A stretch of 17,793 bases of DNA from an uncultured Collinsella sp. GTDB taxonomy: Bacteria; Actinomycetota; Coriobacteriia; Coriobacteriales; Coriobacteriaceae. The DNA lies in contig CABTZM010000021.1 of the NCBI GenBank assembly GCA_902489295.1, positions 1-17,793 of the forward strand, in the 5' to 3' direction. A program made the position numbers and the translations under genes. Each line of letters starts with the position of its first letter. The first letter of the stretch is position 1. The notes beneath the pieces are model-generated. The model ran no database searches, was not told where the DNA came from, and worked only from the letters and a program-made list of their open reading frames with translations. This document shows positions 6,971 through 14,170 of this stretch, one piece after another.

Positions 6971-7600
6971 CTAGATGGCAGATAGGATGTCGGTGAGGTT
7001 GTCGATGATGGTGTCGGCGGCGGACTGGTCCAGGTTGACGCTCTCGTGCGGGCGCAGGGCCAGGACGCGAGCGCCGGAGCGCTTACCGGCCTCAATACCC
7101 ATCGGCGAGTCCTCGATGACCAGGCACTCGGCCGGCTCCACACCCAGCGCCTCCATGGCGCGCAGGTAAATCTCGGGGTCGGGCTTAAACGCGCTGCACT
7201 CGTGGCCGCTGATGGTGTAATCCAGCACGTCGGCGATACCGGCGATCTCCACCAGCTCGTCGATCAGCTCACGATAGGACGAGCTCGCTATGGCGCACAT
7301 CACGCCGCGCTCGTGCAGCTCGCGCATCACCGGCTCCGTCTGCTCGTTGAGCAGCTCGGCATACGGTACGGGATGAACCGGGCTGTAGACCTGCTTGTAC
7401 TCCACGCGCAGGCGCTCGCGCAGCTCGACATCGTCGGGCACCAGCGCCTGCCAAATGGCAGGCTCATTAGACCCCGAAAGGTCGGGGATCTCGTCAAAAT
7501 GGAACCCCTTCTCTTCCATAAACGCCACGCGGCGACGGTTGTAGAACCACTCGGTATCGACCAGCACGCCATCCATATCAAACAGCACTGCCTTGATCAT
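6971..7600 (-). CDS. HAD-superfamily hydrolase, beta-phosphoglucomutase-like subfamily
   Basis: A 209-residue cytoplasmic HAD protein. It shows motif I DMDGVLVDT (Asp8 and Asp10 as nucleophile and acid/base), an IASSS motif II, FKPDPEIY with the motif III Lys, and EDSPMGIEAG as motif IV. The cap lies between motifs I and II. The start at 7600 is chosen over the ATG at 7606 because AGGAG directly abuts the 7606 codon but is well spaced from 7600. It follows the SIS2 gene after a terminator, so it may be expressed by read-through from the PTS operon. It could be a sugar-phosphate phosphatase or phosphoglucomutase; the substrate is unknown. Confidence 0.85.
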   Translation of the reverse strand: MIKAVLFDMDGVLVDTEWFYNRRRVAFMEEKGFHFDEIPDLSGSNEPAIWQALVPDDVELRERLRVEYKQVYSPVHPVPYAELLNEQTEPVMRELHERGVMCAIASSSYRELIDELVEIAGIADVLDYTISGHECSAFKPDPEIYLRAMEALGVEPAECLVIEDSPMGIEAGKRSGARVLALRPHESVNLDQSAADTIIDNLTDILSAI

Positions 7601-7620
7601 ACGCATCTCCTCTCAAGAGC

Positions 7621-7654
7621 AAAAAGGGGACGGGGCGCAAACCCCATCCCCTTT
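7621..7654 (-). terminator. Rho-independent terminator of the PTS-SIS2 operon
   Basis: On the minus strand GGGGATGGGG pairs with CCCCGTCCCC (one U-G pair) around a short loop, followed by TTTTT. It lies about 30 bp after the SIS2 stop codon and 21 bp before the HAD start. Confidence 0.8.
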
Positions 7655-7685
7655 CAATCAACCCGTAAGGTTTACTTACTTGTGA

Positions 7686-8669
7686 TTAGTAGGAAAGCTT
7701 CCACATGTAGCGACGCATGGTCAGCGGGTGCTGACGGGCCTCGGCGATCTGGTTGCCGTACTCGCGCATAACGGCGAGGTGCAGCAGCGGGTTGAAGTAG
7801 GTGATGACGCTCGCGGGCACGGCGTCGGCCAGACCGTAGTCCTTGGAGTCGATCAGAGCGACCTTGGCGCCCATGCGCTCAAGGAAGGTGAGGGCGCGGG
7901 CGTCCATCGGACGGGTAGCACCATCGGACATGAAGAAGACGTAGGGCTTACCCTCGGTGGAAACCTCGAACGGGCCGTGGAAGTACTCGCCGGTGTTGTA
8001 GGCGGCGGCGTCGATCCACTGCATCTCGGTGAACAGGAAGGCGGCGTGAGAGTAGGCCATCTTCTCGGAGGCACCGGAAGCCATGAAGTAGATCATCTTG
8101 TCGTCCTTGAAGTCCTCGGCGAACTTCTTGGCGAGCTTGGTGCAGTGCTGAGCGGCGTTCTCGCACAGTTCGAAGATGTTGGTGAGGCCGGTGATCATAT
8201 CCTCGTAGTGATCATAGCCCTCGGTCTGCTGAAGGATCTCGAGAGCAAGAGCGATGGCGTAGCCAGGCTTCTCGGCCTTGGCGGCATAGTTGGCGTGGAA
8301 GCCGTGGACGATGACGTGGTCAGCGTCGACGGTCAGAGCGGAGCCAGCCTTGTTGGTGAGGGAGACGACCGGGCAGTTGTGCTTCTTGGCGGTCTTGTTG
8401 GCCTCGACGGTCTCGGGCGTGGAGCCACCGAGGGAGCAGGTGATCACGAAGGTGTGCTCGTTGACCCAGGAAGGCGTGTCATAGTTGAACTCGTTAGCGG
8501 TAAAGATCTGAACGTTCAGCTTGTCCGTGTTGTTGGCCAGGAAATACTTGGCGGGGTACAGGTCGGACATGGAAGCACCGCAGCCGACGAAAGCGACGCT
8601 GTGGATCTCGTGGTTGGACAGGACGTCAGCGACGATCTGCTTAGGGAGGTTAAGGTCGATCTCGTACAT
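7686..8669 (-). CDS. SIS-domain glycated-amine-6-phosphate deglycase-like protein (SIS2), PTS operon
   Basis: A 327-residue FrlB/FraB/GfrF-like enzyme. The start at 8669 (MYEIDLNLPK) is chosen because GAAAGGA is well spaced from it but abuts the ATG three codons upstream. Visible are the phosphosugar loop GCGAS (29-33), the second loop CSLGGSTPET (78-87) and EMQW...GEYFHGPFE (215-235). Glu215 and His231 match the spacing, and nearly the numbering, of the FraB catalytic pair as I recall it. The C-terminus is MRRYMWKLSY, nearly the same as in SIS3. It is the last gene of the IIAB-IIC-IID-SIS2 operon, as deglycases are in gfr-type operons. It should cleave the PTS-phosphorylated glycated amine; fructoselysine 6-phosphate is the likeliest substrate by analogy. 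Confidence 0.8.
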   Translation of the reverse strand: MYEIDLNLPKQIVADVLSNHEIHSVAFVGCGASMSDLYPAKYFLANNTDKLNVQIFTANEFNYDTPSWVNEHTFVITCSLGGSTPETVEANKTAKKHNCPVVSLTNKAGSALTVDADHVIVHGFHANYAAKAEKPGYAIALALEILQQTEGYDHYEDMITGLTNIFELCENAAQHCTKLAKKFAEDFKDDKMIYFMASGASEKMAYSHAAFLFTEMQWIDAAAYNTGEYFHGPFEVSTEGKPYVFFMSDGATRPMDARALTFLERMGAKVALIDSKDYGLADAVPASVITYFNPLLHLAVMREYGNQIAEARQHPLTMRRYMWKLSY

Positions 8670-8764
8670 CTGACACATTCCTTTCGATTTTTTGCGGCGC
8701 CACATTGCCGGACGCTCGCAGGGTTACTGTGATTGGGGCCGAGTCGCCAGCCCGTTGAGGATGT

Positions 8765-8833
8765 GGCAAAGGAGTTGCCCCTTTGTCACGTTTGGGGATG
8801 GGAACCTGCCTGGGGTATGGGATGCCAGGCAGG
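8765..8833 (-). other. Two stem-loops in the IID-SIS2 intercistronic gap
   Basis: The 198-bp gap between IID and SIS2 holds no gene that I can support. It has a 9-bp perfect stem (CCTGCCTGG at 8805-8813 with 8825-8833) and an imperfect 10-bp stem (8765-8774 with 8778-8787). Neither has a T-run. They may set mRNA stability or differential expression between PTS and enzyme. A separate SIS2 promoter was not found. Confidence 0.45.
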
Positions 8834-8867
8834 CCCCCGGGGAAAGCGTTTGGACGCTTGGTCGCGA

Positions 8868-9701
8868 CTAGGCCAGGATGCCGGCCGCGGAGAGGGCGAT
8901 GCCGCCCACGATGGCGATCACGAGAAGCCAACCGGTGTTGACGTTCTTCTTGATGAGCGCATACATAAGGCCGGTGAGGCCGAGGGAGATCATCTGGGGC
9001 ATCATGCCGTCCAGGATGTCCTGGATAACGACGGTGCCGTCAGCGAACTGCAGCGGGGTAGTGGCGCCGATCAGCGTAGCGATCATGCCGCCCACGGACA
9101 TAAGACCCACGATGCCGCAGACATACATGAGCTTCTCCATGAGGTCGCCGCCCTGGAGCTTGCTCAGGTACTGGTGACCACCCTGATAGCCCATCTTGGC
9201 AGCGAACCAGGTGATCAGCACGGAGGGGACGATGGAGATGAGCATGGCCAGGATCGGGCCCATGATGGAGCCCTGCTGAGCCAGCTGAACGCCCAGGCCA
9301 AAGGCGATGACGCGGATGGTGCCCTGGAAGAAGGAGTCACCGATACCGGAAAGCGGGCCCATGAGGGAAGTCTTGACCGCGTTGATCGAATCGGGGTCGA
9401 AGTTCTCGGGATCCTTGGCGTACTCCTCCTCCATGGAGGCGGCGAGGCCTAGGACGAAAGCGCTCGTCTGCGGAGTGCAGTTGTAGAACGCCATGTGACG
9501 GTGGTAAGCCTCTTTCTTAGCAGCGAGCTGCTTGGGGTCGGACTCATCCGGATAGAGGCGGTCGAGCGTGGGGACCATGCCGTAGAGGAAGCCCATGTTC
9601 ATCTGACGCTCGTAGTTCCAAGAGGCCTGGATGGCCCAGGAGCGCCAGAAGAACTGGCTGACCTTCTTGTTCAGGGACACGTCCTTGGTTGCGGTTGCCA
9701 T
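8868..9701 (-). CDS. PTS system, mannose/fructose/sorbose family, IID component
   Basis: A 277-residue membrane component of a mannose-class PTS permease; with IIC it forms the translocation channel. The start at 9701 (MATATKDVSLNKK) follows AAGGAGG by 8 bp, while the upstream frame extension is not protein-like. Family features include FWRSWAIQASWNYERQMNMGF near the N-terminus, FLYGMVP, GPLSGIGDSFFQGTIR in the middle, and a hydrophobic C-terminal segment (LLVIAIVGGIALSAAGI). It starts 13 bp after the IIC stop codon, with its Shine-Dalgarno at the end of IIC, so the two are translationally close. Confidence 0.93.
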   Translation of the reverse strand: MATATKDVSLNKKVSQFFWRSWAIQASWNYERQMNMGFLYGMVPTLDRLYPDESDPKQLAAKKEAYHRHMAFYNCTPQTSAFVLGLAASMEEEYAKDPENFDPDSINAVKTSLMGPLSGIGDSFFQGTIRVIAFGLGVQLAQQGSIMGPILAMLISIVPSVLITWFAAKMGYQGGHQYLSKLQGGDLMEKLMYVCGIVGLMSVGGMIATLIGATTPLQFADGTVVIQDILDGMMPQMISLGLTGLMYALIKKNVNTGWLLVIAIVGGIALSAAGILA

Positions 9702-9714
9702 AGTGTGTTCCTCC

Positions 9715-10509
9715 TTAGTCTTCGTCGTCTTCGAGCGGATCGTAGTCGGAATCGACACCGGCGGCTGCATGGGAACCGTTGAACTTGAAGCCCATGAAGA
9801 CGACAGCCAGGCACACACCGATCAGAGCGACCGCGATGACGGACAGGTTGAGGTAGGCGGCGAGCAGGAAGCCGATGAACAGGAACGGGGTCATGCCCTT
9901 CTTGATCATCATGGTGAGCAGCAGGGCCAGACCGTAGGCGGTCATGATCTTGGTCGAAACGTTCAGACCAACGGACAGCCACTCGGGAACCATGTTGACG
10001 ATGGCCTGGACCAGGTCGGTGCCGACAAAGACGGCCAGGAAGATCGGCAGGAAGTACATGATGGCGTACAGACCGGAGCCGGCGCAGATGTGCATGCGGT
10101 AGGCGGTCTTAAACTTGCCGTTATCGATCGCGCTATCGGCCACGTGGGTGAGGGCGGCGATGATGGAACGGAAGACAATGCCGAGGAGCTGACCCAGGAC
10201 GGCGACCGGGATGGCGATCGTCATGGCGGTCTCGGCGGAAGCATCGGTCAGGCATGCGAAGGCAGCGGCCACGATGCCGCCCAGGACCATATCGGGCGGA
10301 ACGGCTGCGCCGACCTGCACCAGGCCCATGGACACGAGCTCGACGGCGGCACCGACGGCAAGGCCGGTGGGCACATCGCCCAGCAGCAGACCGACGAGCG
10401 TAGCGCCAACGAGAGGCTGCTCGAAGTTAAGACGACCGAGCAGGCGGGAGTCCCACATGCAGAACACGCCGACGAGGCCGACGAGCACCGCACTGATGAA
10501 CGTATTCAT
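9715..10509 (-). CDS. PTS system, mannose/fructose/sorbose family, IIC component
   Basis: A 264-residue, very hydrophobic protein of the EIIC-Man/Sor family, the membrane channel partner of IID. It shows the LVGATLVGLLLGDVPTGL and AAVELVSMGLVQVGAAVPPD blocks typical of the family, repeated hydrophobic spans, and an unusually acidic C-terminal tail (DSDYDPLEDDED). AAAGGAG precedes the ATG by 6-7 bp. It sits 36 bp downstream of IIAB in the same operon. Confidence 0.93.
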   Translation of the reverse strand: MNTFISAVLVGLVGVFCMWDSRLLGRLNFEQPLVGATLVGLLLGDVPTGLAVGAAVELVSMGLVQVGAAVPPDMVLGGIVAAAFACLTDASAETAMTIAIPVAVLGQLLGIVFRSIIAALTHVADSAIDNGKFKTAYRMHICAGSGLYAIMYFLPIFLAVFVGTDLVQAIVNMVPEWLSVGLNVSTKIMTAYGLALLLTMMIKKGMTPFLFIGFLLAAYLNLSVIAVALIGVCLAVVFMGFKFNGSHAAAGVDSDYDPLEDDED

Positions 10510-10545
10510 ACCCTTCTCCTTTCAGTCAGACAAAAGCCTGGTTGA

Positions 10546-11469
10546 TTACAGCTTGGCGTCGATGTCGACGCTCTGATACGTAGGGGTCTGCTGGACGTAG
10601 AGCTTGATGCCCATGTCGAGCAGCTGGTTGACGTCGGCCTTCTGGGTGGCGTCGAAGAAGACGGAGCTGTCCTTGCCGCCGACCTGATCGGCACCGTCGT
10701 GGTTGGCGGTAGCGCCCAGGTTGATGGCGTCGAGCTTGTAGCCCTGGCAGAACTGCAGCATCTCGGCAGTGTTGCCAAAGACGAACATGACGCGCTCACC
10801 GAGAGTGTTGAGCTTGTCCATCTTGGCGAGGGCACGCTCGACGGTAAAGACGTTCAGGCGCACGCCCTGGGGCTTGGCCAGCTTAAGAGCGCTCTTCTTG
10901 ATGTCATCGTTGGCGGCAGCGTTGTCGACGACGATGATGCGCTCGGCCTGGACCTTGGTGGTCCAAGTAAAGACGACCTGGCCGTGCAGCAGACGGTAGT
11001 CAAGACGTGCGAGGACGATCTTGGCGGGACCGGCGTTGTGACGGGCGGCCTTGGCCTTCTTGACGGGGGCTGCGGCGACCTCGACCGGGGCGTTGGGGTT
11101 GGTCAGGCCGGTGCGGGCCTCGTTGATGAGGGCCGCGAGCTCGGCACCCTTGACGGGGGCGGGGCTCAGAGCGAGCGTGAGCGCCAGCGGGATGTTGAAA
11201 CCGCTGATAACCGTGAACTTCGTGCCGTTCTTGGAAAGCTCGACCATGTTGTTGTTGACCGAGCTACCGAGCATATCGGTTAGCACATACACGGTGTCGT
11301 CCGCGTTGAACGTGGCGATCATGGCCTCAACCTTATTGGTGATGGGCTCCTTGTCGTCACGAGCAAGCGACACGACGTGGACGTTCGACACGTCGCCGAG
11401 AACCATCTCGAGCGTGTCTTTGGCGCCTGCGGCCAGGCCGCCATGAGATGCGAGAATGATCTGATTCAT
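10546..11469 (-). CDS. PTS system, mannose family, fused IIAB component
   Basis: A 307-residue cytoplasmic phosphocarrier with two domains in the ManX order. EIIA is at about residues 1-125, with the phosphorylated His9 in ASHGG. An Ala/Lys/Pro linker spans about 126-147. EIIB follows, with RLDYRLLHGQV, where His162 takes the phosphate before passing it to the incoming sugar. It is the first gene of the PTS operon, with a strong AGGAGG ribosome site and a control region containing TATAAT and an operator-like site. The EIIB motif has Tyr where RIDDR or RVDDR is common. Substrate is not given by IIAB alone; the operon suggests a glycated amine. Confidence 0.93.
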   Translation of the reverse strand: MNQIILASHGGLAAGAKDTLEMVLGDVSNVHVVSLARDDKEPITNKVEAMIATFNADDTVYVLTDMLGSSVNNNMVELSKNGTKFTVISGFNIPLALTLALSPAPVKGAELAALINEARTGLTNPNAPVEVAAAPVKKAKAARHNAGPAKIVLARLDYRLLHGQVVFTWTTKVQAERIIVVDNAAANDDIKKSALKLAKPQGVRLNVFTVERALAKMDKLNTLGERVMFVFGNTAEMLQFCQGYKLDAINLGATANHDGADQVGGKDSSVFFDATQKADVNQLLDMGIKLYVQQTPTYQSVDIDAKL

Positions 11470-11495
11470 CTTGCCTCCTCCTTTTCGTTATGGTC

Positions 11496-11516
11496 ATTAT
11501 AACGTCTTATACGTTA
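11496..11516 (-). promoter_or_regulatory. Operator-like site B and -10 element of the PTS operon
   Basis: TATAACGTCTT and ATACGTTA (11498-11516), including the inverted repeat AACGT-N5-ACGTT. It shares its first 11 bases exactly with site A before GntR2. On the minus strand TATAAT (11496-11501) overlaps the site, so a bound repressor would block the promoter. No clear -35 box is seen. The rest of the gap 11517-11651 is AT-rich near the site, and I see nothing else in it. Confidence 0.55.
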
Positions 11517-11651
11517 ATTATATTGCTAATTAGTATAAAGACCGTTCGCGGGTGAAAATCGACCGTTGACGGGTTTAACGTACTCGAAACGTTGGCGCGG
11601 GGCAGGTCAGCACTGGCCGAAAACCGCAGCTCAGGCGCCATATCAAGCGCT

Positions 11652-12734
11652 CTATCGCACGAAATACCAGGGGCTTTCCTGAACGGTAGGCTCCAGAGCG
11701 ATGCCCGTGCGCTCCTTGAACAGATCCATGTCCTGCGATTTCTCGGTCCACCACGCGTTGGGCTTAAAGGTCATGCTCTCGACAATACGTTTCGCGATGA
11801 CGCCGTTGCGCAGCTTGGAGAAGTCGGTGTTCATGATCAGGATGGACATGAGTACCAGCACGATGCCCAGGACCTTGACGGCGCCAGCAGACTCGGCATA
11901 GATGCCAATGCCCACCAGGACGGTCGCCACAGTTTCGAACGAAGCCACGACCGGCACCTTCGACGTCTCCAAGTCCATGGAGAGACCCTGCATATAGAAG
12001 ATGTACGCAAGGGCCGTAGGGATAAAGCCAAAGCCCGCAAACAGCAAGATAAGCTGCGGGGACATCGCTACGGCCACATCGGACCACGGAGCCGAAAGGG
12101 CCGCCATAAAGCATCCGCCAAAGACAAAGCCCCAAAACGTGACAGCCAGCGGATGCAGCGTCTTGGTAGCCATGCGGCTAAATACCGCCAGCAGTGCACC
12201 GCACAGTCCGGCGATAACGCCCGAGGCAACGCCCCAAGCCGAGAAATGGAAACCAGACAGGTCGCCACTCGTCACCGCGAGCACGCAGCCAACGATGTTA
12301 AAGACGATGGCAACGAGCTTGTTGGGGGTCACGTCCTCGTGATAGAGCACGCGGCCGAGCGCGACGCCGAACACCGGCGAGGTATAGAGCAGCACCGATG
12401 CCGTGGACATGCCAACTTCGCCCATGCACTCGTAATAGCAGGTGTTGGCGATGGCCAGGCCTACGATACCGACAAGCGCGCAGGGAACAAGCTCTTTGGG
12501 GCTTGCCTTGAAGAGCACCATGGGTCCCGCGGCTTTTCCCTCACGAGCACCTCCCTGGCAACCCATAAATGCCAAGACCGGAGCCATTAGGATGGCGCCG
12601 GATAACAGGCGAAAGGCTGCCATGCTCTGAGACGAAACACCGAGGGCCGATATTCCGTTGACAAAGATTCCGATGGTGCCCCACATAAGCGCGGCGATCA
12701 GCACCAGCACATAGCCCAGATTGCTTCTCTTCAA
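11652..12734 (-). CDS. EamA/DMT-family transporter with C-terminal extension
   Basis: A 360-residue inner-membrane protein with two EamA (drug/metabolite transporter) repeats and about ten hydrophobic segments. The N-terminal GYVLVLIAALMWGTIGIFV is typical. The start is TTG at 12734, six bases after AAGGAGG; no better start is nearby. After the last membrane segment there is a roughly 50-residue hydrophilic tail (KRIVESMTFKPNAWWTEK onward), which is unusual for the family. It lies between SIS3 and the PTS operon in the same direction, with an operator-like site of its own. It could export the amino acid released by deglycation or import another glycated compound. That is inference. Confidence 0.88.
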   Translation of the reverse strand: MKRSNLGYVLVLIAALMWGTIGIFVNGISALGVSSQSMAAFRLLSGAILMAPVLAFMGCQGGAREGKAAGPMVLFKASPKELVPCALVGIVGLAIANTCYYECMGEVGMSTASVLLYTSPVFGVALGRVLYHEDVTPNKLVAIVFNIVGCVLAVTSGDLSGFHFSAWGVASGVIAGLCGALLAVFSRMATKTLHPLAVTFWGFVFGGCFMAALSAPWSDVAVAMSPQLILLFAGFGFIPTALAYIFYMQGLSMDLETSKVPVVASFETVATVLVGIGIYAESAGAVKVLGIVLVLMSILIMNTDFSKLRNGVIAKRIVESMTFKPNAWWTEKSQDMDLFKERTGIALEPTVQESPWYFVR

Positions 12735-12772
12735 CGTAGCCTCCTTGGCTTGTTACCAATATGTTTCATACT

Positions 12773-12792
12773 ACGTTATAGTCGTTATATAC
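12773..12792 (-). promoter_or_regulatory. Operator-like site C upstream of EamA gene
   Basis: On the minus strand it reads GTATATAACGACTATAACGT, with two TATAACG half-sites 9 bp apart. GTATATAACG is also present at site A before GntR2. It lies 39-58 bp ahead of the EamA start codon. Binding by GntR2 is inferred from the shared sequence. Confidence 0.5.
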
Positions 12793-12880
12793 AATTTTCA
12801 AGACCGAAATCGGCAAACGGAAGCCGCTTTTGCAAGGGTACCTAATTTGGGACGTGTCTCTTTTAGCTACCCAAGCGCAA

Positions 12881-12943
12881 TTGCGGTGAAATAGTTCCTG
12901 AATAGAGGCTTCAAGCCCCCAAACAGGAACTATTCCACCGCAA
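12881..12943. repeat. 20-bp inverted repeat (intergenic hairpin 4)
   Basis: Arms 12881-12900 (TTGCGGTGAAATAGTTCCTG) and 12924-12943 pair at 19 of 20 positions; the odd one is A-C on the plus strand but becomes U-G in minus-strand RNA. The 23-nt loop contains a smaller GGCTT/AAGCC hairpin. It lies 38 bp after the SIS3 stop codon and has no T-run. It may serve as a 3' stem-loop for SIS3 but resembles hairpins 1 and 2. Confidence 0.75.
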
Positions 12944-12980
12944 CTTATGAGGACATCGAGCTGTTAGGCTGCTCTATCCC

Positions 12981-13973
12981 CTAGTAATCGAGCTTCCACA
13001 TGTAGCGGCGCGTCATGTAGTCCTTGTGGGTGACGGCGGAAAGCGCGCGCATGTAGACGTTGTTGAGGATCGGGGCGAAGATCAGGTGGTTGAAGTACTC
13101 GCTCACGCTGTCCTTGATGTCGTTGAGGCCGAGCTCCTTGGCGTCGAGCTGATAGACGCGCTCGCCACCGTACTGGTTGACGAAGCGAATGCCGCGCTCA
13201 TCGTTACAGCGGCTGCGACCGACGCTGATGAGCTGGAACAGCGAAGTGCGCTTGTCCAGGATCTCGAACGGACCGTGGAAGAAGTCGCAGGTGTTGATGG
13301 TGCAGGAGTCGATCTGCAGCATCTCCTGAACGTTGCAGATGCTAAAGACGTAGGCGGCACCAAAGAGCGGGCCCTGAGCCATCACGTTGATGCAGGGCTT
13401 ATCGGCGTTCTGCTCGGCCCACTTGGCGGCGAGCGGCGTGGTGTACTCGACGGCTTTGCGGTAGATGGGATCGACCAGGTCGAAGGCGGCCATGGCGGTC
13501 TCGTACTCGGCATAGCCCTCGGTCTGCTGCGTGAGCTCCATGGCGATCATGGTCACGACGGCGGAGTTGGTGCGGCCCATGCAGGACTCGTCGACGGCCA
13601 GGCTGTCGTACTGGATCTTGTAGTCGCAGACCTCGGTGAGGCCGGACTCGTCAACATAGATGGCGATGGTGCTGGCGCCGTGATCCTTGGCGACCTGGGC
13701 GGCAACGATGGTCTCCTTGGTGCCGCGCATGGAGACGACGACGGCCAGGGTGTTCTCGTTGACGTAGGCCGGAGTGGCGTGCACGAACTCGTTGCTGGTG
13801 TAGCTGGAGCTCACGACCTGCGTAGCCTCGTGCTCCATAAAGTACTGGGCAGGATAGTTGCCGCCGTTGGATCCGCCGGCGCCGATCCACACGACGCGCT
13901 TGATGCCGCCCTTGTCTGCCTTGTCAGCCAAAACCTGGGATACGACGTCCTTAACCTGTTCCTGAGTAGTCAT
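12981..13973 (-). CDS. SIS-domain deglycase-like protein (SIS3)
   Basis: A 330-residue paralogue of SIS1 and SIS2. The first loop is GAGGS (31-35). The Glu/His pair is Glu217 and His233 (QEML...FFHGPFE), again 16 apart, and the C-terminus is TRRYMWKLDY. The second phosphosugar loop reads SMRGTKET (81-88), one residue shorter than SIS2's SLGGSTPET and with Arg replacing small residues, so its substrate may differ from those of SIS1 and SIS2. It diverges from the GntR3 gene across a 205-bp control region with repeated operator-like sequences. The Shine-Dalgarno (AAAGG) is about 10 bp from the ATG. AgaS-like or other sugar isomerase function is possible. Confidence 0.72.
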   Translation of the reverse strand: MTTQEQVKDVVSQVLADKADKGGIKRVVWIGAGGSNGGNYPAQYFMEHEATQVVSSSYTSNEFVHATPAYVNENTLAVVVSMRGTKETIVAAQVAKDHGASTIAIYVDESGLTEVCDYKIQYDSLAVDESCMGRTNSAVVTMIAMELTQQTEGYAEYETAMAAFDLVDPIYRKAVEYTTPLAAKWAEQNADKPCINVMAQGPLFGAAYVFSICNVQEMLQIDSCTINTCDFFHGPFEILDKRTSLFQLISVGRSRCNDERGIRFVNQYGGERVYQLDAKELGLNDIKDSVSEYFNHLIFAPILNNVYMRALSAVTHKDYMTRRYMWKLDY

Positions 13974-14011
13974 CGTGCATCAGCCTTTCTTCTCATTTGA
14001 TGCTGTCGATG

Positions 14012-14031
14012 GCATACAAGTTACATACATG
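14012..14031. promoter_or_regulatory. Operator-like repeat, copy 1 in SIS3/GntR3 control region
   Basis: GCATACAAGTTACATACATG matches 14151-14170 at 17 of 20 bases and lies 38 bp ahead of the SIS3 start codon. The reverse complement of its first eight bases (TTGTATGC) recurs at 14051-14058, giving an inverted pair. Probably bound by GntR3. Confidence 0.6.
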
Positions 14032-14115
14032 TTTTGGCGATGTCGACTAGTTGTATGCTATATTTGTCTTAGAATTTTTGCTGGCATGGTTTTCAGAAAT
14101 CATTTACCAGCTGTT

Positions 14116-14144
14116 TTGTTGTCTGATTGAATACATGCTATCTT
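14116..14144 (+). promoter_or_regulatory. Predicted promoter of GntR3
   Basis: TTGTTG (14116-14121), a 17-bp spacer and TATCTT (14139-14144). Transcription would start near 14151, inside operator copy 2, leaving a leader of about 28 nt with only a weak AGG before the ATG. This fits autorepression. The rest of the control region 13974-14178 is AT-rich, and a promoter for SIS3 was not clear. Confidence 0.5.
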
Positions 14145-14150
14145 TGGCAA

Positions 14151-14170
14151 GCATACAAGTTAGGTACAGG
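14151..14170. promoter_or_regulatory. Operator-like repeat, copy 2 in SIS3/GntR3 control region
   Basis: GCATACAAGTTAGGTACAGG is the second copy of the repeat at 14012-14031 and ends 8 bp before the GntR3 start codon. It covers the predicted transcription start and likely ribosome site. Confidence 0.6.

Noticed and set aside
6865..7143. Upstream extension of the YitT frame (93 codons)
   Set aside because: It overlaps the HAD gene and hairpin 3, is Ser/Pro/Arg-rich without protein character, and a GTG with a strong Shine-Dalgarno gives a normal YitT N-terminus.
7728..8732. Plus-strand open frame of 334 codons opposite SIS2
   Set aside because: The translation is Gly/Val/Asp/His-rich antisense of SIS2, whose motifs are clear.
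11470..11530. Strong sigma-70 promoter with clear -35 for the PTS operon
   Set aside because: A perfect TATAAT is present, but no acceptable -35 hexamer lies 16-18 bp upstream of it, so only the -10 and operator are reported.
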